Below, piece after piece: positions 1-6,589 of a stretch of 7,757 nucleotides of DNA. Each line of letters starts with the position of its first letter. Within the stretch, counting starts at the first letter, position 1. The stretch comes from JBOFOR01 sp051659545. GTDB lineage: Bacteria; Bacillota; Clostridia; Peptostreptococcales; Peptostreptococcaceae. A program made the translations under genes and the position numbers. Below the pieces are notes generated by a model that was given only the letters and a program-made list of their open reading frames with translations, was not told where the DNA came from and made no database searches. Location: NCBI RefSeq assembly GCF_051659545.1, contig NZ_JBOFOR010000237.1, positions 1 to 7,757 on the forward strand, read 5' to 3'.

Positions 1-2
1 CA

Positions 3-50
3 TACAGATTAAAGGAAACTAAAGAATGGCTAAACAGTATGCCCAATTAA
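3..50 (+). CDS. possible C-terminal tail of an upstream gene (5' end outside window)
   Basis: Reading from base 3 gives an uninterrupted tail, YRLKETKEWLNSMPN, ending at a TAA (48-50). The mix of charged residues, Trp and Pro looks like a genuine helical protein C-terminus and not AT-rich noise. Exporter ATPase/permease pairs of this kind often follow a small regulator gene, which would fit, but the family cannot be told from 15 residues. A chance open frame of this length is entirely possible, so this is a weak call. Confidence 0.3.
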   Translation, partial: YRLKETKEWLNSMPN

Positions 51-187
51 TCTAAATTTATACTATAAAAAAGTTTATACATGTTTTGGTGGAAGAATTT
101 TTAGCTGCAATTTGGTATAAAAAATAAGTATAAAATACAGATACTTTTACCTTTGGAGCAATATTTACAATTATATATATATTAACA

Positions 188-215
188 TTTACATCTTTCA
201 AGTACTTATTATAAA
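188..215 (+). promoter_or_regulatory. candidate sigma-A promoter for the ABC exporter operon
   Basis: A TTTACA -35 box (188-193) and a TATAAA -10 box (210-215), each one mismatch from consensus, are separated by 16 bases. The predicted start near 222 leaves a leader of about 65 bases before the GTG at 288. The leader contains no obvious hairpin, terminator or riboswitch. In DNA this AT-rich, chance matches are frequent, so the assignment rests on position and spacing. Confidence 0.45.
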
Positions 216-287
216 ATAACTGGAGACAAATTTAATGACAAATTGAAACAATATAAAAATAAAAGAAAATAGGTGGGAGGGGTTTGA

Positions 288-1178
288 GTGAAAGTAATAG
301 AAATCAACAACTTAACTAAAAACTATAAATCTAATAGAGGTATAACAAACATAAATCTAAGTGTAGATGAAGGTGAAATATTTGGATTTATAGGACCAAA
401 TGGAGCTGGGAAGTCAACAACTATAAAAACACTACTAAACTTTATATATCCTACTAGTGGAGAAGCTAAGATACTAGATTTAGATGTAGTTAAAAAAAGT
501 GAAAAAATAAAAGAGTATATAGGATATGTACCAAGTGAAGTAAGATACTACGATGAGGTAAAAGTAGCAGATTTAATAAAATACGCTCAAAGTTTTTATC
601 CTAATACTAGCAAAGAAGAAGTAGATAAACTATGTACCGAGTTGGAACTAGATATGAACAAGAAAATAGGTGAACTAAGTTTAGGAAATAAGAAAAAAGT
701 AGCAATAGCTCAAGCGCTTATCTCAAAACCAAAAGTATTAATACTTGACGAACCAACTAATGGACTAGATCCACTAATGCAAAAGAAATTATTCAATTTA
801 TTAATAGAAGAAAAGAAAAAAGGAAACACAGTATTTTTATCTTCACACAACTTAGTAGAAGTACAAAATCTATGTGATAGAGTATGTGTAATCAAAGAAG
901 GTAAAATTGTAGATATCATAGAAATAGAAAAAGCAACGACGAAACTAGGATTAAAGGTAACGATAAGAAGTGCAGATGTTAACGAAGAAGTAATCACTAA
1001 TTTAGGAGATAAAATACTAAGCAAAAATGAGAATACATACACTTTTGTATATTCAAAAGATATGAACTTCCTAATAAAAGAGTTAAGCAACTACAAGATA
1101 GAAGAATTACTAATAGAAAAAGAGAATCTTGAAGATGCTTTCTTAAATTATTATGAAAACCATGGGGAGGAATTATAA
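288..1178 (+). CDS. ABC exporter ATP-binding protein (ABC-2 type, BcrA/YxlF-like)
   Basis: This is the cytoplasmic nucleotide-binding subunit that powers the permease encoded immediately downstream. Its 296 residues are normal for the family. Visible motifs are Walker A GPNGAGKST (residues 36-44), the signature LSLGNKKK (130-137), Walker B VLILDEP (150-156) with catalytic Glu155, D-loop NGLDP (158-162) and switch His187 in SSHNL. The usual Q-loop glutamine appears to be replaced in YVPSEV (80-85), and the signature is LSLGN instead of LSGGQ; I recall both as typical of this exporter subgroup. Residues from about 215 onward form the C-terminal extension common in drug, lantibiotic or bacteriocin-type exporters. 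The start is GTG, chosen because a very strong ribosome site (AGGTGGGAGGGG, 271-282) lies just upstream. Its stop overlaps the permease ATG by one base (TAATG), implying translational coupling. The substrate cannot be deduced. Confidence 0.95.
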   Translation: MKVIEINNLTKNYKSNRGITNINLSVDEGEIFGFIGPNGAGKSTTIKTLLNFIYPTSGEAKILDLDVVKKSEKIKEYIGYVPSEVRYYDEVKVADLIKYAQSFYPNTSKEEVDKLCTELELDMNKKIGELSLGNKKKVAIAQALISKPKVLILDEPTNGLDPLMQKKLFNLLIEEKKKGNTVFLSSHNLVEVQNLCDRVCVIKEGKIVDIIEIEKATTKLGLKVTIRSADVNEEVITNLGDKILSKNENTYTFVYSKDMNFLIKELSNYKIEELLIEKENLEDAFLNYYENHGEEL

Positions 1179-1993
1179 TGAATATATTTAAATTTGAATT
1201 TAAAAGATTGATAAAATCTTGCTTAATATGGGCTCTAATATGTGGGGCGTTAACAGCACTATTTTTGGCTCTTTTCCCATCTATGAAAGACATGGGAATG
1301 CAAGAACTTATGGGTAACAAAATGGATGCACTACCAGCAGAAATGTTAAAAGCCTTTAATATTGACGAATCAATGGACTTTTCTAATATATATAATTACC
1401 TAGGTTACTGTATTCAGTACATTGCTATGGCAAGTGCAATTTATGGTGCTATACTAGGGGTTAATGCTTTAATAAGAGAAGAAAGCCAAGGAACTATAGA
1501 ATTTTTATACTCAAAACCTATAACAAGAACTAAGATAGTAACTAGTAAACTGTTATCAATAGTGGCTATATACTATGTATATATTATTATACTAGGAATA
1601 ATCACTATGGGAGTATGTATAGCAGTAAAGCCTGAAGAGATAGAAGTAATGGAACTGATGATGAATCTTAAAACTATGTTTATAGGTATATCATTACTAG
1701 GATATATATTTATGTCTATAGGTCTTTTAATTTCTACAATAGTAAAATCAGATAGAGGAGCTATACCAATAGCTATAGGGATATTCTTTGTATCTTATTT
1801 CTTAGGAATTATAGGCAAACTTAAAGAAAGCTTTGAATGGATGAAATATTTCTCTCCTTTTGATTACTATGCTCCAACTACTGTACTTAAGGATGGATTT
1901 GATTTGAAATTTGTTCTTATTGGACTAGGAATTATAGCACTTTCAACAGTGGCGAGCTATACTATATATAGAAAAAAAGATATGAGAATCTAA
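1178..1993 (+). CDS. ABC-2 type exporter permease
   Basis: This is the membrane subunit partner of the preceding ATPase, 271 residues long. Six hydrophobic segments are visible, at about 15-34, 77-97, 127-150, 165-187, 193-213 and 244-263. After the second segment comes the conserved cytoplasmic coupling stretch REESQGTIEFLYSKPITRTK (100-119), whose E..GT.E.L.S.PI.R pattern is diagnostic of ABC-2 permeases of the ABC2_membrane_2 type. Between the first two segments is an exposed region (35-75) containing LPAEMLKAFNID, also seen in this group. The protein ends in the positively charged tail YRKKDMRI. Translation starts at an ATG overlapping the ATPase stop, with GGGGAGG at 1164-1170 as ribosome site. 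A hairpin terminator begins six bases after the stop. The last ~68 coding bases recur in decayed form at 6517-6581, on the far side of the RND/TetR genes. Confidence 0.92.
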   Translation: MNIFKFEFKRLIKSCLIWALICGALTALFLALFPSMKDMGMQELMGNKMDALPAEMLKAFNIDESMDFSNIYNYLGYCIQYIAMASAIYGAILGVNALIREESQGTIEFLYSKPITRTKIVTSKLLSIVAIYYVYIIILGIITMGVCIAVKPEEIEVMELMMNLKTMFIGISLLGYIFMSIGLLISTIVKSDRGAIPIAIGIFFVSYFLGIIGKLKESFEWMKYFSPFDYYAPTTVLKDGFDLKFVLIGLGIIALSTVASYTIYRKKDMRI

Positions 1994-2000
1994 CTATAAA
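1926..2000 (+). repeat. left copy of a ~75-bp direct repeat flanking the RND-tetR unit
   Basis: This stretch is the permease 3' end, its stop codon and a few bases beyond. It matches 6517-6588 in the same orientation at 70 of 75 positions by manual alignment. The differences are two substitutions (C1962 to T, C1994 to A) and gaps of one base (C1953) and two bases (1979-1980). The copies start 4591 bases apart. Similarity fades to background on both outer edges. Confidence 0.9.
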
Positions 2001-2048
2001 AAATATCTATCTCATTAATTAATGAAATAGATATTTTTATTATTTTTT
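1999..2048 (+). terminator. intrinsic terminator of the ABC exporter operon
   Basis: The left arm AAAAATATCTATCTCATT (1999-2016) pairs with AATGAAATAGATATTTTT (2021-2038). This is an 18-bp stem with one C-A mismatch and an AATT tetraloop, followed by the T-rich run TATTATTTTTT. It sits directly after the permease stop and separates the exporter from the efflux operon. The stem is AT-rich, as is usual in such genomes. Confidence 0.85.
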
Positions 2049-2162
2049 GATTAACAACCAAATTATTTGACAGAGCCTTATAAATTAAGAACCGTTGATT
2101 TAAATGAAACGTTAAACAAATTTCGTGAAGTAAAAATAGTATGAAAAATAAGAATATAAAAC

Positions 2163-2191
2163 TTTACAAATAATGGTAAAAGAATTAATAT
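2163..2191 (+). promoter_or_regulatory. candidate promoter of the RND-tetR operon
   Basis: TTTACA (2163-2168, one mismatch) and TAATAT (2186-2191, two mismatches) are spaced by exactly 17 bases, predicting a start near 2198. That places the palindromic operator at 2202-2217 immediately downstream, a classic roadblock position for a TetR repressor. A weaker alternative -10, TATAAA (2197-2202), would overlap the operator. The perfect TTGACA at 2067-2072 has no -10 box at suitable distance. Confidence 0.45.
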
Positions 2192-2201
2192 AGAAATATA
2201 A

Positions 2202-2217
2202 AACTGACCAGTCGGTT
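2202..2217 (+). promoter_or_regulatory. TetR-type palindromic operator
   Basis: AACTGACCAGTCGGTT is an imperfect inverted repeat. Compared with its reverse complement, 12 of 16 positions agree, giving AAC-GAC--GTC-GTT. It is a GC-rich island in otherwise very AT-rich DNA, 22 bases before the RND start codon. The GACC/GGTC-like core resembles self-operators of TetR/AcrR regulators. The natural candidate to bind it is the TetR-family protein encoded at the end of this operon, giving autoregulation. I found no second copy near the other genes. Confidence 0.75.
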
Positions 2218-2239
2218 CTGAAAATAATAGGGGGAAAAT

Positions 2240-5200
2240 ATGTTATCTAAATTTAGTGTAAGAAAACCATTCACAGTGGTAGTAGGTATAATAATGGTAT
2301 TAATCTTAGGAATTGTATCATTTATGAACATGACAACAGACTTATTACCAAGCGTTGACTTACCATATGTAATGGTAAATACAGTGTATCCAGGGGCAAG
2401 TCCTGAAAAAGTAGAAACAGCAGTAACAAAGCCTCTAGAGCAAGCATTAGCTACAACTAGTGGACTTGAAAATATAAGCTCCGTATCAAGTGAAAACTCT
2501 AGTATGGTAATACTAGAATTCAATCAAGAAATAAATATGGACTCAGCAATGATTGATGTAAATGGTAAGATTGACATGGTAAAAGGATATTTTGATGATA
2601 GTGTTCAATCGCCAATTATAATCAAAATGAATCCCGACATGATGCCAATAATGATGCTAAGTGTTGACATTGAAGGTATGGATATTAAAGAAGTTACTAA
2701 ATATGTAAATGATAATATAATGCCAAGATTTGAGCGTATAGAAGGAGTTGCATCAGTAACTGCAGTAGGGCTAGTTGAAGACCAACTAAAAGTTAGATTA
2801 GATGAAGATAAAATCGATAAAATAAACGACAAAATCTTAGCTAATATAGATTCTGAATTATCAACACAACAAGCCCAGTTAGATAAATCAAAAAAAGAAA
2901 TGCAAAGTTCTAAGGCAGAACTAGAAAATCAAAAGAAAACTCAAACACAACAATTAGAAACTGCCTCAAAAGAACTGCAAACTGCTAAAAAACAATTACA
3001 AACAGCAGTAAGTGCAATAGGTATGTCAAAGGATGAGTTACAAGAAAATATTGATAATGCAAACCTGGCATATGCACAAAACTCATTACAAATAAACATG
3101 CTAAAAGAAGCTCAAAGCAAACTTCCAGTAGATGCAGATGAGTATGCTAAATTACAAGTGCAAATCTCAGCACTAGAAGAGGCTGGGTCTAAAATAAAAG
3201 CAGGAATTACTCAAGCTAAAAAAGGAATAGAAGCAATAGACTCATTAGCTGATATTGAAGCTAAAGAAAAAGAGTTGGCAACAGGAAAAGCAACACTTGA
3301 AAAAGAGCTAGGAAATGCACTTTCTCAAATAAATCAAGGTGAAGCTCAGTTAAAATCAGGGCAAGAACAACTTGATAATGCTAAAGAAACAGCATACAAA
3401 AGTGCTAATATAAAAGATAAAATAACCCCTGAAATGATAGGAAACATATTAATGGCAGAGAATTTTTCAATGCCTGCGGGGTACATAAAAGAAAATGGTG
3501 TTCAGTATTCAGTAAAAGTAGGAGAGCAATTTACCAACGTAGAAGAACTAGAAAACTTACTTTTATTTAATGTGGATGTAGATGGAGTAGGAGATATAAA
3601 AATTAAAGATGTAGCAACTGTAGAATTTGCAGACAACTCATCTGATACCTATACAAATGTAAATGGTAACAATGGTATAATGCTTACTTTCCAAAAATCA
3701 AGTTCATACTCAACTGCAAATGTAACTAAATCAATAAACAAAGTAATAGACAGTTTATCGAAAGAAAACAAAGATATAAACATTACTACATTAATGGACC
3801 AAGGAGTATATATTGATTTAATAGTAGATAGTGTACTAAGTAACTTAATATATGGTGGTTTATTAGCAGTTATAGTACTGTTGTTATTCCTTAGAAGTTT
3901 CAAAACTACTATAGTAATTGCATTTAGTATACCTATAAGTGTTTTATTTGCAATAGTATTAATGTATTTTAGTGGAATAACACTAAACATAATATCTTTA
4001 TCAGGGCTAGCACTAGGAGTAGGTATGCTAGTTGATAATAGTATAGTTGTTATAGAAAACATCTATAGACTTAGAAACACAGGCATGAGTATGGCAGGGG
4101 CTGCAGTACATGGAGCAAAACAAGTATCTGCTGCAATAGCTGCATCTACTTTAACTACAATATGCGTATTCTTGCCAATAGTATTTACTACAGGTATTAC
4201 TAAACAACTATTTGTAGATATGGGGCTTACAATAGCTTATTCATTAATAGCAAGTTTAATAGTAGCATTAACAGTAGTTCCTGCTATGAGTTCTAACTTA
4301 TTAACAAAGGTAGATGAGAAAGAACACAAATTCTTTGATAAATTTGTAAACATGTATGAAGTAGTTCTTAGAGCATGTTTAAAACACAAAGTACTAGTAA
4401 TATTATTTTCATTAGTTTTACTTGGGTTTAGTGGATACAAAGCAGTAACAATGGGAACTAGCTTTATGCCAACAATGGACTCTACTCAAATGACAGCAAC
4501 ACTTACAATGGCAAAAGAAGCTAAAAAAGAAGATACATATAGTGCAAGTGATGAGTTTATAGACAAACTACTTACTATTGAAGATGTAGAAACAGTAGGT
4601 GCCATGGAAGGTGCTGGAATGATGGGACAGCCAGCAAGTAAAAACTCAATGTCATTCTACATAATATTAAAAGAAGATAAAAAACTTTCAAACACACAAG
4701 TTGAAGATATAATATATGAAAAAACAAAAGATATGGATTGTGAAATAAAAGTAAGTGCATCTAATATGGACATGAGTGCATTAGGTGGTTCTGGAGTACA
4801 AATAGTAGTAAAAGGAAATGACCTAGACAAACTACAAGAAATATCTAAAGATTTAGCAAAAATCCTAGGTAGTGTAAAAGGAACAATAGATATATCTGAT
4901 GGAATGGAAGAAGCTTTATCAGAAACGCGTGTAGTAGTAGACAAAAACAAGGCTATGGAATACGGACTAACAGTAGCTCAAGTTTATCAAAAAGTATCTA
5001 GTATAATACAAGAAGAAAAAGAAGCAACAAAGGTTACTATAGAAAATAGTGAATACCCTGTAATAGTTGCTAATAGTTCTAATACAACAAGAAACAACTT
5101 AAAGCACTACAAGTTCAAAGCTACAAAAGGAACTGAAGAAGTAGAAATTTACTTATCAGATATAGCAAGTATAGAATCAGCACAAAGTTTATCTAGTATA

Positions 5201-5884
5201 AATAGAGATAATCAATCAAGGCTTATGACAGTAAGTGCAGGAGTTGATTCTAAACATAATATAGGGCTAGTAAGTAGAGATGTACAAAATAAAATAAAAG
5301 ACTATGAACTACCTTCAGGATATAGTATAGAAATGAAGGGTGAAAATGAAACAATAAGCAAATCATTTACAGACTTAGGGCTAATGATGGCACTTGCAGT
5401 ATTATTTGTTTATTTAATAATGGTGGCACAGTTCCAATCACTATTATCACCATTCATAGTAATGTTTACAATTCCACTAGCATTTACAGGAGGATTACTA
5501 GCATTACTTATAACTGGAAAAGATTTAAGTGTAATAGCTTTACTAGGATTCCTATTATTATCTGGAGTAGTAGTAAACAATGGTATAGTTTTCGTTGACT
5601 ATATAAATCAACTAAGATTAGCTGGAACAAATAAAAAAGATGCTATAATAGAAACTGGGCGTACTCGTATTAGACCAATACTAATGACAGCATTAACAAC
5701 AATACTTGCAATGTCAACAATGGCAGTAGGTGTAGGTATGGGAGCAGAAATGACACAAGGCTTAGCCATAGTTACTATAGGTGGATTATTATACGGAACA
5801 ATACTTACACTAGTTGTTATTCCTGTTTTATATGACTTAATGCATAGAAAGGAACTAAAGCAAATATATATAGAGGAGGAATAA
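2240..5884 (+). CDS. RND family efflux transporter (HAE1-like, Gram-positive type) with coiled-coil insertion
   Basis: This is a proton-driven multidrug or lipid exporter of the AcrB/SwrC superfamily in the cytoplasmic membrane. It has twelve membrane segments in two repeats: one at about 11-31, five at 533-684, one at 715-736 and five at 1045-1197. Large extracytoplasmic loops span 32-530 and 737-1043. The second loop is the usual ~310 residues; the first has ~190 extra, which are Gln/Lys/Glu/Ala-rich heptads at about 198-390 predicted to form a long coiled coil. Fourth-segment motif GMLVDNSIVVIEN (595-607) holds Asp599, aligned with AcrB D407; Asn600 replaces D408. Tenth-segment VNNGIVFVD has Asn1113 where AcrB has K940. 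RxRPILMT (1143-1150) keeps Arg1143 and Thr1150, matching R971 and T978. The ATG start follows GGGGG (2230-2234) at good spacing, and the N-terminus MLSKFSVRKPFT is typical. No adaptor (MFP) or outer-membrane gene lies nearby. The substrate is unknown. Confidence 0.95.
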   Translation: MLSKFSVRKPFTVVVGIIMVLILGIVSFMNMTTDLLPSVDLPYVMVNTVYPGASPEKVETAVTKPLEQALATTSGLENISSVSSENSSMVILEFNQEINMDSAMIDVNGKIDMVKGYFDDSVQSPIIIKMNPDMMPIMMLSVDIEGMDIKEVTKYVNDNIMPRFERIEGVASVTAVGLVEDQLKVRLDEDKIDKINDKILANIDSELSTQQAQLDKSKKEMQSSKAELENQKKTQTQQLETASKELQTAKKQLQTAVSAIGMSKDELQENIDNANLAYAQNSLQINMLKEAQSKLPVDADEYAKLQVQISALEEAGSKIKAGITQAKKGIEAIDSLADIEAKEKELATGKATLEKELGNALSQINQGEAQLKSGQEQLDNAKETAYKSANIKDKITPEMIGNILMAENFSMPAGYIKENGVQYSVKVGEQFTNVEELENLLLFNVDVDGVGDIKIKDVATVEFADNSSDTYTNVNGNNGIMLTFQKSSSYSTANVTKSINKVIDSLSKENKDINITTLMDQGVYIDLIVDSVLSNLIYGGLLAVIVLLLFLRSFKTTIVIAFSIPISVLFAIVLMYFSGITLNIISLSGLALGVGMLVDNSIVVIENIYRLRNTGMSMAGAAVHGAKQVSAAIAASTLTTICVFLPIVFTTGITKQLFVDMGLTIAYSLIASLIVALTVVPAMSSNLLTKVDEKEHKFFDKFVNMYEVVLRACLKHKVLVILFSLVLLGFSGYKAVTMGTSFMPTMDSTQMTATLTMAKEAKKEDTYSASDEFIDKLLTIEDVETVGAMEGAGMMGQPASKNSMSFYIILKEDKKLSNTQVEDIIYEKTKDMDCEIKVSASNMDMSALGGSGVQIVVKGNDLDKLQEISKDLAKILGSVKGTIDISDGMEEALSETRVVVDKNKAMEYGLTVAQVYQKVSSIIQEEKEATKVTIENSEYPVIVANSSNTTRNNLKHYKFKATKGTEEVEIYLSDIASIESAQSLSSINRDNQSRLMTVSAGVDSKHNIGLVSRDVQNKIKDYELPSGYSIEMKGENETISKSFTDLGLMMALAVLFVYLIMVAQFQSLLSPFIVMFTIPLAFTGGLLALLITGKDLSVIALLGFLLLSGVVVNNGIVFVDYINQLRLAGTNKKDAIIETGRTRIRPILMTALTTILAMSTMAVGVGMGAEMTQGLAIVTIGGLLYGTILTLVVIPVLYDLMHRKELKQIYIEEE

Positions 5885-5885
5885 A
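5873..5885 (+). promoter_or_regulatory. ribosome binding site of tetR embedded in the RND gene end
   Basis: GAGGAGG (5873-5879) is nearly perfectly complementary to the 16S rRNA tail and also encodes the terminal glutamates of the RND pump. The RND TAA (5882-5884) and tetR ATG (5886) are one base apart. Ribosomes finishing the pump can therefore restart on the repressor, tying repressor amount to pump translation. Confidence 0.8.
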
Positions 5886-6500
5886 ATGATTTGTGAAAAA
5901 AATTACTCTCAAAAAGAAGTATTAGTATTTGAAGGTTTTATAAAACTTGCAGATGAGGGAATTAGTATAAGCAACATAAAGGTTGCTGACATAGCCAAAT
6001 CTGCAGGTATAGGAAAAGGAACTTTATATGAATACTTTGAAAACAAGGAAGAGATAATAGCAAAGTCTATATTATATAAAATGAATAAAGAATTTGGCAA
6101 AATACTATTTAGTATTTTAAATGCACAAGGCTTTGAAAATAAATGTAATATAGGGCTTCAAACTATACTAGAGTTAATGGCTACTAACTGCTCATATTTC
6201 CAAATTCTAATGATAAACAAAGATATTCATAATTTATTGAAATGTATTAATCATGGAAAAGATGAAATGATACAGTTGAGGGAATATGTACTTGAGATGC
6301 TAGATCCTATTATTGATTTAGGTATAGATGAAGGTGTGATAAATAAAGACCATGATAGGTTGTATATAAGAAGTGTGTTTATAAGTGTTTGTAGTGGAAT
6401 GTCTACAATGGTTAGGTTTAGCTTTGGCGAACTAACTATAGAAGATATAAAAAGACAAAAGGATATTGCATATACTATACTTATAAAATCACTGAGTTAG
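5886..6500 (+). CDS. TetR/AcrR family transcriptional regulator
   Basis: This 204-residue protein has normal TetR length. The N-terminal DNA-binding domain has the hallmark helix-turn-helix VADIAKSAGIGKGTLYEYFENKEEII (33-58 in two parts: VADIAKSAGIGKGTLYEY, then FENKEEII), with the family's G.LY.YF.NKEEL pattern. The preceding helix, about residues 8-24, carries the usual F.G.I.LADEG-like stretch. The remainder (60-204) is helical and not conserved, as expected for a ligand-binding and dimerisation domain; Cys87, Cys102, Cys120 and Cys169 are present but form no obvious metal motif. It is the last gene of the RND operon, one base after the pump stop. The inferred role is local repressor of the pump, acting at the palindrome 2202-2217 and released by a pump substrate. 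The family call is firm; target and ligand are inference. Confidence 0.93.
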   Translation: MICEKNYSQKEVLVFEGFIKLADEGISISNIKVADIAKSAGIGKGTLYEYFENKEEIIAKSILYKMNKEFGKILFSILNAQGFENKCNIGLQTILELMATNCSYFQILMINKDIHNLLKCINHGKDEMIQLREYVLEMLDPIIDLGIDEGVINKDHDRLYIRSVFISVCSGMSTMVRFSFGELTIEDIKRQKDIAYTILIKSLS

Positions 6501-6515
6501 TTAAGACCCCTCAAA

Positions 6516-6581
6516 TTAGGAATTATAGCACTTTCAACAGTGGGAGCTATATTATATATAGAAAAAAATATGAGAATCTAA
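6516..6581 (+). pseudogene. remnant of an ABC-2 permease 3' end
   Basis: Only the last ~21 codons survive. The frame reads LGIIALSTV, then GAILYIEKNMRI and TAA, against LGIIALSTV, then ASYTIYRKKDMRI in the intact permease at 1178-1993. A one-base and a two-base deletion cancel, so the final MRI-stop is kept in frame while the middle is recoded. There is no start codon or ribosome site and no membrane protein upstream; the preceding DNA is the tetR 3' end. By coincidence or fusion it is in the same frame as tetR, separated from it by the TAG at 6498-6500. It is best read as a non-functional scar. Confidence 0.8.
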
Positions 6582-6588
6582 ATATAAA
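6517..6588 (+). repeat. right copy of the ~75-bp direct repeat flanking the RND-tetR unit
   Basis: This is the counterpart of 1926-2000 in the same orientation, 72 bases against 75 because of two small gaps. The left edge falls 16 bases after the tetR stop. The right edge falls just before the hairpin at 6590, so the two copies are followed by different terminators. Confidence 0.9.
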
Positions 6589-6589
6589 T

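Noticed and set aside
51..287. Riboswitch or structured leader before the ABC operon
   Set aside because: I could find no long paired stem, conserved aptamer-like core or terminator in this AT-rich stretch.
710..1320. Two overlapping minus-strand open frames of 126 and 107 codons opposite the ABC genes
   Set aside because: They lie wholly opposite well-supported genes, have no ribosome site and give Ser/Phe/Ile-rich translations typical of antisense shadows.
2067..2072. Perfect TTGACA taken as a -35 box for the RND operon
   Set aside because: The region 16-18 bases downstream (around AACCGT) is not a -10 box, and the nearest TATAAA-like sequence is only a few bases away.
2141..2173. Ten-codon frame MKNKNIKLYK as a leader peptide for the RND operon
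   Set aside because: There is no ribosome site, no regulatory codon run and no attenuator hairpin after it, and it overlaps the predicted -35 box, so it would not be in the transcript.
2185..4950. Several minus-strand open frames opposite the RND gene
   Set aside because: Same reasons: no initiation signals, low-complexity composition, and complete overlap with a gene whose motifs are unmistakable.
1926..6588. Insertion sequence or transposon carrying the RND-tetR genes
   Set aside because: There is no transposase or integrase, no terminal inverted repeats, and the flanking repeat is far longer than a target-site duplication and comes from a neighbouring gene.
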